A DNA stretch of 64,000 bases from Bradyrhizobium sp. cir1 (GTDB lineage: Bacteria; Pseudomonadota; Alphaproteobacteria; Rhizobiales; Xanthobacteraceae): positions 62,001-126,000 of the forward strand of contig NZ_JACIHE010000015.1 in the NCBI RefSeq assembly GCF_014198245.1. The letters run 5' to 3'. This document shows positions 9,101 through 16,360 of the stretch, piece after piece; the stretch's first letter is position 1; every line of letters starts with the position of its first letter. The notes below the pieces were generated by a model. That model ran no database searches, had not been told where the DNA came from, and saw only the letters and a list, made by a program, of their open reading frames with translations. Made by a program: the position numbers and the translations under genes.

Positions 9101-9651
9101 GGCTGTCGATCGTCGAACGGCTGGCGCGCGTGCTCAACCACAGCATCGCCATCGGCTCCAATGTCGGCGGCGGCTCGGTCTTCTCGGTGACGGTGCCGAC
9201 GGCGAAGGCGATCACCCTCACGGCCGCCGTCACCAGCGCCACGCCGCTGGCGCGCGCGCCGATCGCGGGCGCGCTGATCGTCTGCATCGAGAACGATGCC
9301 GCGATCCTCGACGGCATGCGCACGCTCCTGAAGGCCTGGGACGCCGAGGTGATCGCCGTCGCCGATCCCGAAGCTGCGATCGCCGCGATCGAGGCAGCCG
9401 GCAAGCGCGTCACCGGCCTGCTCGTCGACTATCACCTCGACCGCGGCAACGGCATCGCCGCGATCCGCGAGGTCCGCCGCCGCTTCGGCGATGCCATTCC
9501 GGCGATCCTGATCACCGCCGACCGCAGCCCCGCCGTGCAGCAGGCCGCGCGCGAGGAAAAGATCGCGGTGCTCAACAAGCCGGTGAAGCCGGCCTCGCTC
9601 CGCGCCCTGCTCGGCCAGTGGCGCACGCAGCAGATGGTGGCGGCGGAATGA
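6142..9651 (+). CDS. Symporter-fused hybrid sensor histidine kinase (CrbS/MxtR type)
   Basis: A 1169-residue protein. Residues 1 to about 520 form a sodium/solute-symporter-like domain with roughly 13 membrane segments. A PAS domain follows at about 648-765 (QGIAVFDADLQLICSNRQF), then a short coiled coil, a HisKA domain with phospho-acceptor His813 (ASHDILQPLNAARLY), an ATPase domain (N box LISNAIKYTP near 923, G box GLGLGLSIVERL), and a receiver domain at about 1043-1165 with Asp1096 (LLVDYHL) and the conserved Lys in LNKPVKP. This is the layout of CrbS of Vibrio and MxtR of Pseudomonas, which sense acetate metabolism and signal to a NarL-type regulator. The response regulator at 16361 is a plausible partner. 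Fold assignment is strong; the ligand is inferred. Confidence 0.92.
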   Translation: MLHDWGVIAAAFGYIGFLFLVASHGDRRSLAGPGRASGLIYPLSLAIYCTSWTFFGSVGFATRTSTDFLAIYVGPILMIGLGAGVLRRVIQLAKAHNITSIADFIGARYGKSQAVAATVALIAIIGSVPYIALQLKAVASSLQTILSEDQAFSHIPILGDMALMVTLAMAAFAVLFGTRQTDATEHQHGLMLAVATESIVKLVAFLAAGIFVTFWMFSPQELIERAMKTPEAVRTINYSPSIGNFLTMTLLSLCAIMLLPRQFHVSVVENSSDAEVGRARWLFPLYLVAINLFVIPIALAGLVSFPFGAADPDMYVLALPMEGGADLLSVAIFVGGLSAATAMVIVECVALSIMVSNDLVVPLVLQRRPQGRTGGADFSDFLLRSRRLAIFAIMVMAYFYYRALGNTQLVAIGLLSFAAIAQLAPSFFGGLLWRRATARGAIGGMLVGFAVWLYTLFIPSFMDSSTTGILLLQHGPFGIEALRPQALFGADLPPLMHGVIWSLSLNILTYVLLSLARRPSSIELVQADLFVPDTLAPIAPNFRRWRTTVTVQDIQTTVAQYLGPDRARHSFEAFSARRNVRLEPGAPADFELLQHAEHLIASSIGAASSRLVMSLLLRKRTVSAKAALKLLDDSHAALHFNREILQTALNHVRQGIAVFDADLQLICSNRQFGDLLNVPPHFIQFGTPLREILEFMGVSDPDDQSDREAMIEQRLVAYTTDSEPYLERLPERHMVIEVLTNRMPGGGFVITFTDVTPTFEAAEALERANATLEKRVRDRTEELTRLNSELALAKSTAEDASISKTRFLAAASHDILQPLNAARLYVTSLVERQHNGEETRLVENIDESLQAIEEILGALLDISRLDAGAMATSISSFKMADLMRSLEIEFAPIARAKGLDLAFVPCSLPVQSDRLLLRRLLQNLISNAIKYTPRGRVLVGCRRQGASLKICVYDTGVGIPPVKRGEIFKEFHRLEQGARIARGLGLGLSIVERLARVLNHSIAIGSNVGGGSVFSVTVPTAKAITLTAAVTSATPLARAPIAGALIVCIENDAAILDGMRTLLKAWDAEVIAVADPEAAIAAIEAAGKRVTGLLVDYHLDRGNGIAAIREVRRRFGDAIPAILITADRSPAVQQAAREEKIAVLNKPVKPASLRALLGQWRTQQMVAAE

Positions 9652-9675
9652 GGTGCTGCTGCACTCCTTTGCGCC

Positions 9676-10239
9676 TCACGGCGCGAGCCGCGTGAAGACA
9701 TAATCGCGGCTTTTGGCGCGGGCGTCGTGGCAGGCGAAGCAGGTGCGGTGCTGGGCCTCGTCGACCGGCTTGCCGTTGATGAAGCGGCCAAAACCCCAGC
9801 CGCCGGTTGAGGCGTATTTTTTGGAATCCTTGACCATCACCTGCACCGTGGTGGCGGCGCCGGGAATCGTCGCGGATGCGAATTCCGGTGACTGTTTCCG
9901 CTTCCAGGCGCGCTTGACCAGAATGGTGCCGTCCGGGAACGGAAGCTTGCCGGCCTGATAGGTCTCGATGGCCGTCTGGTTGCCAAGGACAGTGCGAAGC
10001 TCGTCGAGCGGCGCCGCCTCTTCGGCCGGCGCGACCAGCTCCCACCGCTTGTAGCCCTGCGGAATCGTGACGCCGAAGATCGGCGATGCATCGGCCGTGT
10101 TGTTTAGCGCCGGTGCTTCGGCAGCGGCGATCGAGACCAAATAGGGCACGCAAGTCAGGAGAACGACGAGAAGGAGCACGGCAAGCGTAATCACCGTAGC
10201 GTAGGAGCGCTTTTTCGTTTCGGGTTCAACAGGCGTCAT
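9676..10239 (-). CDS. Cytochrome P460 family protein, membrane-anchored
   Basis: A 187-residue protein. Residues 14-38 form an N-terminal membrane anchor or uncleaved signal. The rest resembles cytochrome P460/cytochrome c'-beta: an IPQGYKRWELVAP start, a central LPFPDGTILVKRAW strand region, an STGGWGFGRF motif and a C-terminal heme c site CFACH (Cys167, Cys170, His171). Members bind one c-type heme, and some oxidise hydroxylamine or bind NO. It converges on the kinase gene (24 bp apart) and is followed on the same strand by nothing obvious. Whether the Lys-heme crosslink of true P460 forms cannot be told from sequence. Confidence 0.85.
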   Translation of the reverse strand: MTPVEPETKKRSYATVITLAVLLLVVLLTCVPYLVSIAAAEAPALNNTADASPIFGVTIPQGYKRWELVAPAEEAAPLDELRTVLGNQTAIETYQAGKLPFPDGTILVKRAWKRKQSPEFASATIPGAATTVQVMVKDSKKYASTGGWGFGRFINGKPVDEAQHRTCFACHDARAKSRDYVFTRLAP

Positions 10240-10310
10240 GATGTTTCTTCAAGCGGGATCGCGGCACGTCCCCGGTCCAGCCGCGCTGGACCGGGGCATC
10301 GAATGAGTGC

Positions 10311-11339
10311 TCAGGCGCCGTCGGCGTCGATGACGGCCTTGGCAAAGGCCTGCGGTGCCTCCTGCGGCAGATTGTGGCCGATGCCGCCCGTGATCAGCCG
10401 AAATTCATAGCGGCCGGAGAACTTCTTGGCATAGGCGCTGGGGTCAGGATGCGGCGCGCCGTTGGCGTCGCCTTCCATCGTGATCGTCGGGACGCTGATC
10501 AGCGGAGCTGCCGCGAGCTTCTTTTCGAGCTCCTCATACTTCGCCTCGCCCTGGGCGAGCCCGAGCCGCCAGCGGTAATTGTGGATCGTGATCGCGACAT
10601 GATCCCCGTTGTCCAGCGCCGCCGCGCTGCGATTGAAAGTGGCATCGTCGAACTTCCATTGCGGCGAGGCCAGCTTCCAGATCAGTTTTGCGAAATCGTG
10701 CGTGTACTTCTCGTAGCCGGCGCGGCCGCGCTCGGTCGCGAAATAGAACTGGTACCACCATTGCAACTCGGCCGATGGCGGCAGCGGCGCGCTGCCGGCG
10801 GCCTGGCTCGAGATCAGATAGCCGCTGACCGACACCAGCGCGCGGCAGCGATCCGGCCACAGCGCCGCGATGATGTCGGCGGTGCGCGCGCCCCAGTCGA
10901 AGCCGGCGACGACCGCCTTCTTGATGTCGAGCTTGTCCATCAGCGCGATGATGTCGGCGGCCATCGCCGCAGGCTCGCCGTTGCGCGGCGTTTCGCTGGA
11001 GAGGAAGTGCGTCGAGCCGTAGCCGCGCAGGTACGGGATGATCACGCGATAGCCGGCCTTTGCCAGAATCGGCGCGACATCGACGAAGGCGTGAATGTCA
11101 TAGGGCCAGCCGTGCAGCAGGATCGCCACTGGGCCGTTCGACGGGCCGGCCTCCGCATAGCCGACATTGAGGACACCGGCGTCGATCTGCTTGATCGGGC
11201 CGAAGGATGCATTCGATGCGGAGGCGCGCGGCGCTTCCGTCTCGGCGCGGGCGAGATCGATCACGCCGAGGCCGAGGGCGGCGGTCCCGGCTGCGATGCC
11301 GAGGAAGCGGCGGCGATGCTGGTCGATAATCTGTTTCAT
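10311..11339 (-). CDS. Tat-exported alpha/beta hydrolase, epoxide-hydrolase-like
   Basis: A 342-residue protein. Residues 8-32 are a twin-arginine signal (RRRFLGIAAGTAALGLG) ending near DLARA. The mature part is an alpha/beta hydrolase with the oxyanion stretch LLHGWPYD, the nucleophile elbow AGFDWGA with Asp148 rather than Ser, a cap region with WWYQFYF that could supply ring-opening tyrosines, and catalytic His322 in GIGHNLPQE. An Asp nucleophile followed by Trp is typical of epoxide hydrolases and haloalkane dehalogenases. Export to the periplasm is unusual for that group. It is upstream of the P460-like gene on the same strand, 71 bp apart, so they may be co-transcribed. The substrate is unknown. 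Confidence 0.85.
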   Translation of the reverse strand: MKQIIDQHRRRFLGIAAGTAALGLGVIDLARAETEAPRASASNASFGPIKQIDAGVLNVGYAEAGPSNGPVAILLHGWPYDIHAFVDVAPILAKAGYRVIIPYLRGYGSTHFLSSETPRNGEPAAMAADIIALMDKLDIKKAVVAGFDWGARTADIIAALWPDRCRALVSVSGYLISSQAAGSAPLPPSAELQWWYQFYFATERGRAGYEKYTHDFAKLIWKLASPQWKFDDATFNRSAAALDNGDHVAITIHNYRWRLGLAQGEAKYEELEKKLAAAPLISVPTITMEGDANGAPHPDPSAYAKKFSGRYEFRLITGGIGHNLPQEAPQAFAKAVIDADGA

Positions 11340-11537
11340 GGTCGTGGTCCTTTGATCGTGTCGTTACGCAACTGACTATCAGCGTGTTACGCGGGGCGCC
11401 CGTTTGGACTTGTGAGAAGTTGTGAGGCGGGCATGAAGCCGCTTGCCAGCATCTGCAAGCGTGGCCTGCTCGCGGCTATGGGAACGCGCGTCAACGCACG
11501 CCGCTGTGAGATTGCTGGACCGCCCCTGCCGGGAACT

Positions 11538-11660
11538 CGTCATTGCGAGCCAACCGGTCCGCGCGAAGCGCGGCCCGATGACAGGCCCCGCGAAGCAATC
11601 CAGACTGCCGTCGCAGCAACAGTCTGGATTGCTTCGTCGCAAGAGCTCCTCGCAATGACG
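11538..11660. repeat. Palindromic repeat, family B, copy 1
   Basis: Begins CGTCATTGCGAG and ends with its complement CTCGCAATGACG. Inside are GCAATCCAGACTG and CAGTCTGGATTGC arms around a short loop. This copy is longer than those at 29004, 54845 and 58850 because of an extra GC-rich hairpin (GCGCGAAGCGCG) in the left arm. Confidence 0.85.
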
Positions 11661-11697
11661 GAGCAAGGAGTGGCAAACTGTTTCTCCCAATCACTGC

Positions 11698-11797
11698 TGT
11701 CATTCCCCGCGAAGGCGGGGAATCCAGTACGCCGCGCCGTCTCGATCACCGGCGTCCGTGGAATACTGGATCGTCCGCCTGCGCGGACGATGACACC
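11698..11797. repeat. Palindromic repeat, family A, copy 1
   Basis: TGTCATTCCCCGCGAAGGCG opens a left arm that folds on itself as TTCCCCGC...GCGGGGAA. A variable 40-nt middle follows, then TACTGGATCGTCCGCCTGCG opens a right arm that folds as TCGTCCGC...GCGGACGA and ends ATGACACC. The outer ATCCAGTA and TACTGGAT boxes are mutually complementary. Other copies lie at 24053, 27023, 27444, 40366, 45377, 48084 and 52299. Confidence 0.88.
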
Positions 11798-11885
11798 GAG
11801 GGCGGGGCGATAGACACACCTTCACGTTCTCGCGACGTCTCCGCCCGAGGTTTGCTCTTCGCTTCACGCCCTCTTCGAGTAAAGG

Positions 11886-11999
11886 GCGCAGGGAAGGCCG
11901 GGTGCTGACCTAGCACCCACGGTCCGCTGTGCGCGTGTAGCGCAAAAAGAACTGCACAGCGGCATACAGGTGAAGCCGAACACACGGCCTTCCCTGCGC
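11886..11999. other. Multibranched inverted-repeat element, possible structured RNA
   Basis: A perfect 15-bp outer stem pairs 11886-11900 (GCGCAGGGAAGGCCG) with 11985-11999. Inside are two independent hairpins: GGGTGCT (11900-11906) with AGCACCC (11912-11918), and CCGCTGTGC (11924-11932) with GCACAGCGG (11954-11962). A small CGGC/GCCG hairpin follows at about 12010-12021. The nested, branched pairing looks like an RNA or a cruciform mobile repeat rather than protein-coding sequence. From memory, related sequence recurs in Bradyrhizobium genomes, but I could not check this. Confidence 0.5.
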
Positions 12000-12627
12000 A
12001 GTGGTTGGACGGCTTATGCCGTGCTCTCCCCGGAGCCGAATTCCTTCTGGCCTCCGTTGCCTCAGCAGAAGTCACCGGCACCGCGCCGGTTGACGCTGAT
12101 GCCGCATCCGCCAGGGCTTGACCGTAGCAACGACGGCCAGGACCACACGATTTTGCCGTACGCAGACGACCCTGCTTCGCCAAAAGGCTTCGCAGGGCTT
12201 CGGCGCCGTTCGTACAACGCGGCTTGCAAGTCGCTCACGGGGTTCGGCTCAATCCATCGCCCCGCCCTGCGTCCCACATCCGCGACGGCGCCAATGCGTC
12301 CACCGCAGCCCGATCCGCGGCTCGTGACGACGTACGACCGCCCCTTTTCGCCGGATCGGGATGGCCGACACATACGTTAAATCCGAATTTCGGTAAAGAA
12401 GAATATTTTCGCCGACGCGAATTGACCCAGCCCTTGCTGTTTCGCCTGCGGGGAGACGCCAGGGCTTGGGTGACGAGCTCGCTGGAATCGCTGTCTGGAG
12501 AACAGGCTCCTTCTGTTGTCCGCTTTGCCTTCAACGGCAGAAGCGAGGCATGGGCTGCGCCGTTGAACCAGAAACCCCGTGACGCAACAAAACACCATGG
12601 ACTTGGATCGGTTGGAAGGCTTGGTCG
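12000..12627. other. Non-coding stretch with degenerate repeat-like sequence
   Basis: No convincing gene on either strand; open frames here are arginine-rich and overlap. Composition changes around 12380-12420, with an AT-rich patch (TCCGAATTTCGGTAAAGAAG) inside a GC-rich stretch. The segment at 12421-12443 (ATTGACCCAGCCCTTGCTGT...) recurs at 15237-15258 with one mismatch in 22 bases, so this is probably old repeat or decayed mobile sequence. It may also hold the promoter of the exported protein gene at 12628. Confidence 0.45.
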
Positions 12628-13053
12628 ATGGAGGGACTCGTGGGATTTTTGCTGAGAATGATGCTCGCAGCCGCTCTCGTGAACCTTGCTCCAGCCGCCG
12701 CCCAGGCGCCGAAGAAAGCCGTCGCTTCTCCCGCCTTGCAGAAGGAATTCGATGGCTTCATCGAGAAGTTTCGCGCGGCGCTGAAGACAAACGATTCCGC
12801 CGCCGTCGCCGGCATGACGCGATTGCCGTTCATGAACGACAGCACAATCCGCGACGCCGCGCAATTTCGCGCCAAGATCTATCCGACCTCGTTCACGGCG
12901 AAAAATCGCGCGTGTATCCAGCGCGGCAAGGCCGTCTACGATCGCGATCAAGAGAACAATGACAATTACTTCGTCTTCTGCGGCGAGCTCATCTTCGTCT
13001 TTACCAAGACGCCGGCGGGCTTCCTTTTTACGGACGTCGGCGCGAACGACTGA
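12628..13053 (+). CDS. Small exported protein of unknown function
   Basis: A 141-residue protein with an N-terminal signal peptide (about residues 5-26, ending PAAAQA). The mature 115 residues begin with a helix-rich segment (EFDGFIEKFRAALKTNDSAAVAGM) and continue with strands, which resembles an NTF2-like cone fold of small exported proteins. It has two cysteines in the mature part (RACIQRG and VFCGEL) that could form a disulfide. No catalytic motif is recognised. It lies alone at the start of the accessory stretch. An alternative start at 12658 or 12661 would still leave a signal-like hydrophobic N-terminus. Confidence 0.7.
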   Translation: MEGLVGFLLRMMLAAALVNLAPAAAQAPKKAVASPALQKEFDGFIEKFRAALKTNDSAAVAGMTRLPFMNDSTIRDAAQFRAKIYPTSFTAKNRACIQRGKAVYDRDQENNDNYFVFCGELIFVFTKTPAGFLFTDVGAND

Positions 13054-13301
13054 TCACGCAACGAAGCCATCCCTGCCGCCGAACCTATGATCGGTCGCCA
13101 CGCTCAGCGACGTATTGGATACAGCAATCCAGGCAGTGAGGCCGCACGCATCAACAGAAAGACTCGCCGCGCGCACAACGAATCGGCTTTGCCCCCATTA
13201 AACGGACATGTCAACGGACAGCGGCGACTTCGCCGTTGGGCCGATAGCGGACTATCGATACCGTGCAAAAAAGCGAGGCGGGGCGCGTTGATGCGGCGCT
13301 C
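13054..13301. other. Intergenic stretch, no gene seen
   Basis: About 250 bp between the exported protein gene and the first family D palindrome. The part around 13190-13255 (CATGTCAACGGACAGCGGCG...) resembles decayed sequence I associate with rhizobial intergenic relics, but no frame is intact. No promoter or terminator could be assigned. Confidence 0.35.
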
Positions 13302-13402
13302 AGCGCGTAGGATGGGTTGAGTCCTTGCGAAAACCCATCATGCTTCGTCGCATATGGAAGGAGCGATGGGTTTCGCTGGCGCTCAACCCATCTTACGAGC
13401 TG
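13302..13402. repeat. Palindromic repeat, family D, copy 1
   Basis: AGCGCGTAGGATGGGTTGAG opens the left arm; ACCCATCTTACGAGCTG closes the right. Nested inside, GCGAAAACCCATC pairs with GATGGGTTTCGC. Copies 2 and 3 are at 14548 and 15130 in the same orientation. It lies about 95 bp downstream of the stop of the ABC binding-protein gene at 13496. Confidence 0.9.
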
Positions 13403-13495
13403 TTTTCAGGAGGCGCGGACCCCGGCCGCCGAACAGAAAGCGCCGTCACTCAACCGGCAGCATCCGAACCATTCAGAAAAGCAGAATGCATGGTC

Positions 13496-14470
13496 TTACT
13501 CGATCACTTCGTCGGCGCTGGCGAGCAAAGTCGACGGCAATTCCAGTCCAATCGACTTTGCCGCCTTTTGATTCAGGACGAATTTGAAGCTGGTCGGTTG
13601 CTGCACCGGCAAGTCCCGCTCCCCTTTCAGAACCCGGGCGACATAGGCGCCGCACTTGCGGTAGACCTCTACATAATCGGTGGAATAGCTGCTCAGCCCG
13701 CCGACTTCGACAAAATCGCGCACCGGATACGACGCTGGGATGGCATGCCGGGTCGCCAGCGCGACGATCTGATGGCGCAACGCGCCATAGGCTGTGTCGG
13801 CCCCCACCAATAGCGCGTCGACCTTGCTCTCACCTAGGCTCACGAACGCCTTCTCGATTTCATCGAGATTGCGTGCTTGCACGACAAGCAACTGTAGCCC
13901 CAAGCCCCGCGCCAGCTCCGCGTTCGTCTTCAGCGCAATTTCGGTGAATGCTGGATTCGCAGGATTCACCATGTAGGCAACCGCTCTTGCGCTAGGCACA
14001 AGCTCGTGCAGCAGTTGCAGTCGTTTTGAGAAGAGCTCCCCGGCGAGACCGGTGATCCCGGTGATGTTTCTTCCCGGCTGGGCAAGGCTCGGAACAACCC
14101 CTGTCTTTACCGGGTCTGCTCCCATCACGAACACTATCGGAATGGAGCCTGCCGCCGCCTTGGCCGCGATCACGGCCGGCGTGTTTGCTCCCACGAAGAT
14201 CACATCGACGTTGCGTTGGACGAGTTCGGAAGCAAGATGGCTCAACCGATCCAGATCGTTGTTGGCAAGCCGGTACTCGAGAGAAACGTTCTGATCTCGC
14301 TTGAATCCGGCCTCGGCGAGGCCGCTCTCGAACGCAGCGAAATAGCTCCGCGATGTTTCGAAACTCGCGCTGTGCAGGATTCCGACCGATCGCACTGATG
14401 CTGCTTGAGCTGTGGCACGCAAACCAGCAGCGGCGCCACCTATCAGTCCAATGAACTCTCGCCGTCTCAT
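13496..14470 (-). CDS. ABC transporter substrate-binding protein (ABC_sub_bind type)
   Basis: A 324-residue periplasmic binding protein from the ATG at 14470. It starts MRRREFIGLIGGAAAG, the twin-arginine-like signal typical of the large rhizobial family related to tryptophan/tyrosine ABC binding proteins. The mature part begins VRSVGILHSAS and shows family stretches DVIFVGANTPAVIAAK, IPIVFVMGADPV and GRNITGITGL. A start 10 codons upstream is possible but would bury the signal. No permease or ATPase gene is adjacent, so it is an orphan component, as is common for this family. It is bracketed by two family D palindromes. Confidence 0.88.
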   Translation of the reverse strand: MRRREFIGLIGGAAAGLRATAQAASVRSVGILHSASFETSRSYFAAFESGLAEAGFKRDQNVSLEYRLANNDLDRLSHLASELVQRNVDVIFVGANTPAVIAAKAAAGSIPIVFVMGADPVKTGVVPSLAQPGRNITGITGLAGELFSKRLQLLHELVPSARAVAYMVNPANPAFTEIALKTNAELARGLGLQLLVVQARNLDEIEKAFVSLGESKVDALLVGADTAYGALRHQIVALATRHAIPASYPVRDFVEVGGLSSYSTDYVEVYRKCGAYVARVLKGERDLPVQQPTSFKFVLNQKAAKSIGLELPSTLLASADEVIE

Positions 14471-14547
14471 GGGTGCGTTCCGAGGCTCCCCGAGGATCAT
14501 ATCGGGTCGTCCGACCGAAGCAAGGTCGCCGGAATCGGGGGCGGATC

Positions 14548-14648
14548 AGCGCGTAGGATGGGTTGAGCCCTTGCGAAACCCATCATGCTTCGTCGCATGT
14601 GGAGGGAGCGATGGGTTTCGCTGGCGCTCTACCCGTCCTACGAGCTGC
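14548..14648. repeat. Palindromic repeat, family D, copy 2
   Basis: About 100 bp, over 90 percent identical by eye to copies 1 and 3: AGCGCGTAGGATGGGTTGAG on the left, GCGAAACCCATC...GATGGGTTTCGC inside, CCGTCCTACGAGCTG on the right. It sits between the start of the ABC binding-protein gene and the start of the ester-cyclase-like gene. Confidence 0.9.
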
Positions 14649-14677
14649 TATACTCTCGTTATCCTTAGATGAGCTGA

Positions 14678-15130
14678 ATGGGGAGGATGATTGTGGACGA
14701 ACCTGCGCTGGACTGGAGCAGAGGATTGTCGCCGCAAAAAGAAATGGTTCGCGCTTTTTACAAGGAGCTTTGGGACCGCGCTGATAAGACTCTCATCCCA
14801 AAGATATTTCACGCCAATTTCACGTTTCGTGGCTCTCTGGGTCCTACCCTCGTCGGGCACGAGGGCTTTGCGGGCTATGTCGATTTCGTCACATCGACCT
14901 TCGGTTCGTATACGACCGACATTCTGGCCATGGTCGAGGAAGGACCTTGTGTAAGCGGGAAAATGCGTTTCCACGGCTATCACAGGAAGGAGTTGTTCGG
15001 GATTCCCCCAAGTGGGCACCATGTATGGTGGATAGGCATGCCAATCTTCACCTTTGAAGGTGGCAAAGTTCGCGATCTTTTCGTGCTTGGAGATATCTAC
15101 GGACTGATCGAACGAATGCGTACGGCTTGA
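14678..15130 (+). CDS. SnoaL-like ester cyclase family protein
   Basis: Up to 150 residues with an NTF2/SnoaL fold: a helix MVRAFYKELWDRAD, a strand ANFTFRGSLGP, the family's GHEGFAGYVDFV segment, a beta-rich middle (GPCVSGKMRFHGYHRKEL), and a C-terminal IFTFEGGKVRDLFVLGD. Members include polyketide cyclases and many small proteins of unknown role. A GGGGAGG stretch at 14681-14686 lies within the longest reading and 6 nt before an in-frame GTG at 14693, so translation may really begin at 14693. No signal peptide, so cytoplasmic. It is flanked on both sides by family D palindromes, the downstream one abutting the stop codon. Confidence 0.75.
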   Translation: MGRMIVDEPALDWSRGLSPQKEMVRAFYKELWDRADKTLIPKIFHANFTFRGSLGPTLVGHEGFAGYVDFVTSTFGSYTTDILAMVEEGPCVSGKMRFHGYHRKELFGIPPSGHHVWWIGMPIFTFEGGKVRDLFVLGDIYGLIERMRTA

Positions 15131-15230
15131 GCGCGTGGGATAGGTCGAGCGATTGCGAAACCCATCATGCTTCGTCGCATGTGGAGGGAGCGATGGGTTT
15201 CGCTGGCGCTCTACCCATCCTACGAGCTGC
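15130..15230. repeat. Palindromic repeat, family D, copy 3
   Basis: Starts at the last base of the ester-cyclase stop codon. The left arm is slightly diverged (GCGCGTGGGATAGGTCGAGC); the inner GCGAAACCCATC...GATGGGTTTCGC and right arm ACCCATCCTACGAGCTG are intact. It probably forms the 3' hairpin of the upstream transcript. Confidence 0.9.
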
Positions 15231-15509
15231 AGGCTGATTGACCCAGCCGTTGCTGTTTTGCGCGGCGGGCACCCCAAGGACTTGGGGTGGCCAGGGCGTA
15301 TCTCACAAGATCGATTCTTGAAGAACGCGCGCGATGTCCGCTTGCCCGCCAACAGCGCGCAAAAGCGGCTATCGTCGGACTTCCGGGTTGGGCCAGGAGC
15401 CGGCATCCCGGCGCCTTCCCAGTATCCCCAATTTGGGGGTAGGATTCTGACCACCTGGACAAGAGGACGTCTCCGATTTCAACGGCAGATCGCCGAAAGG
15501 GGAACAAAC
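15231..15509. other. Intergenic stretch with relic repeat, no gene seen
   Basis: Begins with the 22-base segment (15237-15258) shared with 12421-12443. It also has a CACCCCAAGGACTTGGGGTG inverted repeat at about 15269-15288 and AT-poor filler. The promoter of the exported protein gene at 15510 should lie in its right half; an AAAGGGGA ribosome-binding stretch ends at about 15503. Confidence 0.45.
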
Positions 15510-16100
15510 ATGTTGAGTGTGCTCACGTCCGCGACTTCGGCGCTTTCACGAGGTTTCCTGTTGACCACGCTCCCTGCAGCTGTGGGTCTGGGGGCAACAA
15601 TTGGATTTTCCGTTGCTCAGCCCAACCAGGCCGAGGCGCCAACGACTATCGATCGATCGGCGTCAGTCCAACTCGCACAGGCGACTCCGTCCACCACCAC
15701 ATCGGTAAGCGAAAAGGACACCATTCATGGCGTCCTTAGCAGCTACTACGACACGCGCGATCCTGCGGCGGCATCAGCATTTTTTGGCGAACCAGCTTTG
15801 ATCGTTTCACCAAACCAAGTGGTTGCGCTTAGCACCCGCGCTGACGTTGAGGCCTTTTTTGATAAGCTCGTGGCGAGTCGTAAAGGCAGTGGATATTCAC
15901 ATTCCAAGTTGGGTGACCATCGCGTCAAACTACTGAATTCGACAACGGCGCTGTACAGCACGGTCGCAATTCGCATGAAAGCGGACGGCACAGAAATGCA
16001 ACGGTCTGGCTTCACTTACCTGCTTCACAAAGGTGACGCCGGATGGAGAATTCACGAAATTATCGCCACCGATGTTGACAAGCTGGTCAGCGCCGATTGA
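15510..16100 (+). CDS. Exported NTF2-like protein of unknown function
   Basis: A 196-residue protein from the ATG at 15510, preceded by AAAGGGGA at good spacing. Residues 10-45 are a hydrophobic signal or anchor (GFLLTTLPAAVGLGATIGFSVA). After a Ser/Thr/Ala-rich linker, residues 75-195 form an NTF2-like (SnoaL/DUF4440) domain: a helix GVLSSYYDTRDPAAASAFF, then PNQVVALSTRADVEAFFDKL and a beta-rich half ending AGWRIHEIIATD. No catalytic residues can be named. It is 379 bp downstream of the ester-cyclase-like gene, with which it shares the fold; the two may be independent acquisitions in this accessory stretch. The 260 bp after its stop hold no recognisable gene. Confidence 0.75.
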   Translation: MLSVLTSATSALSRGFLLTTLPAAVGLGATIGFSVAQPNQAEAPTTIDRSASVQLAQATPSTTTSVSEKDTIHGVLSSYYDTRDPAAASAFFGEPALIVSPNQVVALSTRADVEAFFDKLVASRKGSGYSHSKLGDHRVKLLNSTTALYSTVAIRMKADGTEMQRSGFTYLLHKGDAGWRIHEIIATDVDKLVSAD

Positions 16101-16360
16101 GCGAGAAGTTAGTCGCACATTACCCGTCATCGAGAGCCCGTCGACTTCCGAGATGGGTCAATTTCGACCGAGTCGACGGTCATTGCCTACCATCTGTTGC
16201 CTACCATCTGATGTCCGCGGTGCTCCAGAAGCGACCAAACTATTGCGTTGCCGCGAAATGTAGCGATGGGCCAAAACCGGCGAAGCTCCGAACGCGCCGG
16301 ATGATTCCGTATCGCCATCAAGAGCGGACATCCGCAAACTCGGGTTAACGAGCAACCGCC

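Noticed and set aside
12230..12260. A GGGTTCGGCTCAATCC stretch resembling a tRNA T-arm
   Set aside because: No acceptor stem, anticodon arm or CCA-side pairing could be built around it.
14678..14692. Extra N-terminal residues of the ester-cyclase-like protein as a special leader
   Set aside because: They overlap a GGGGAGG ribosome site for an in-frame GTG at 14693, so they are more likely untranslated.
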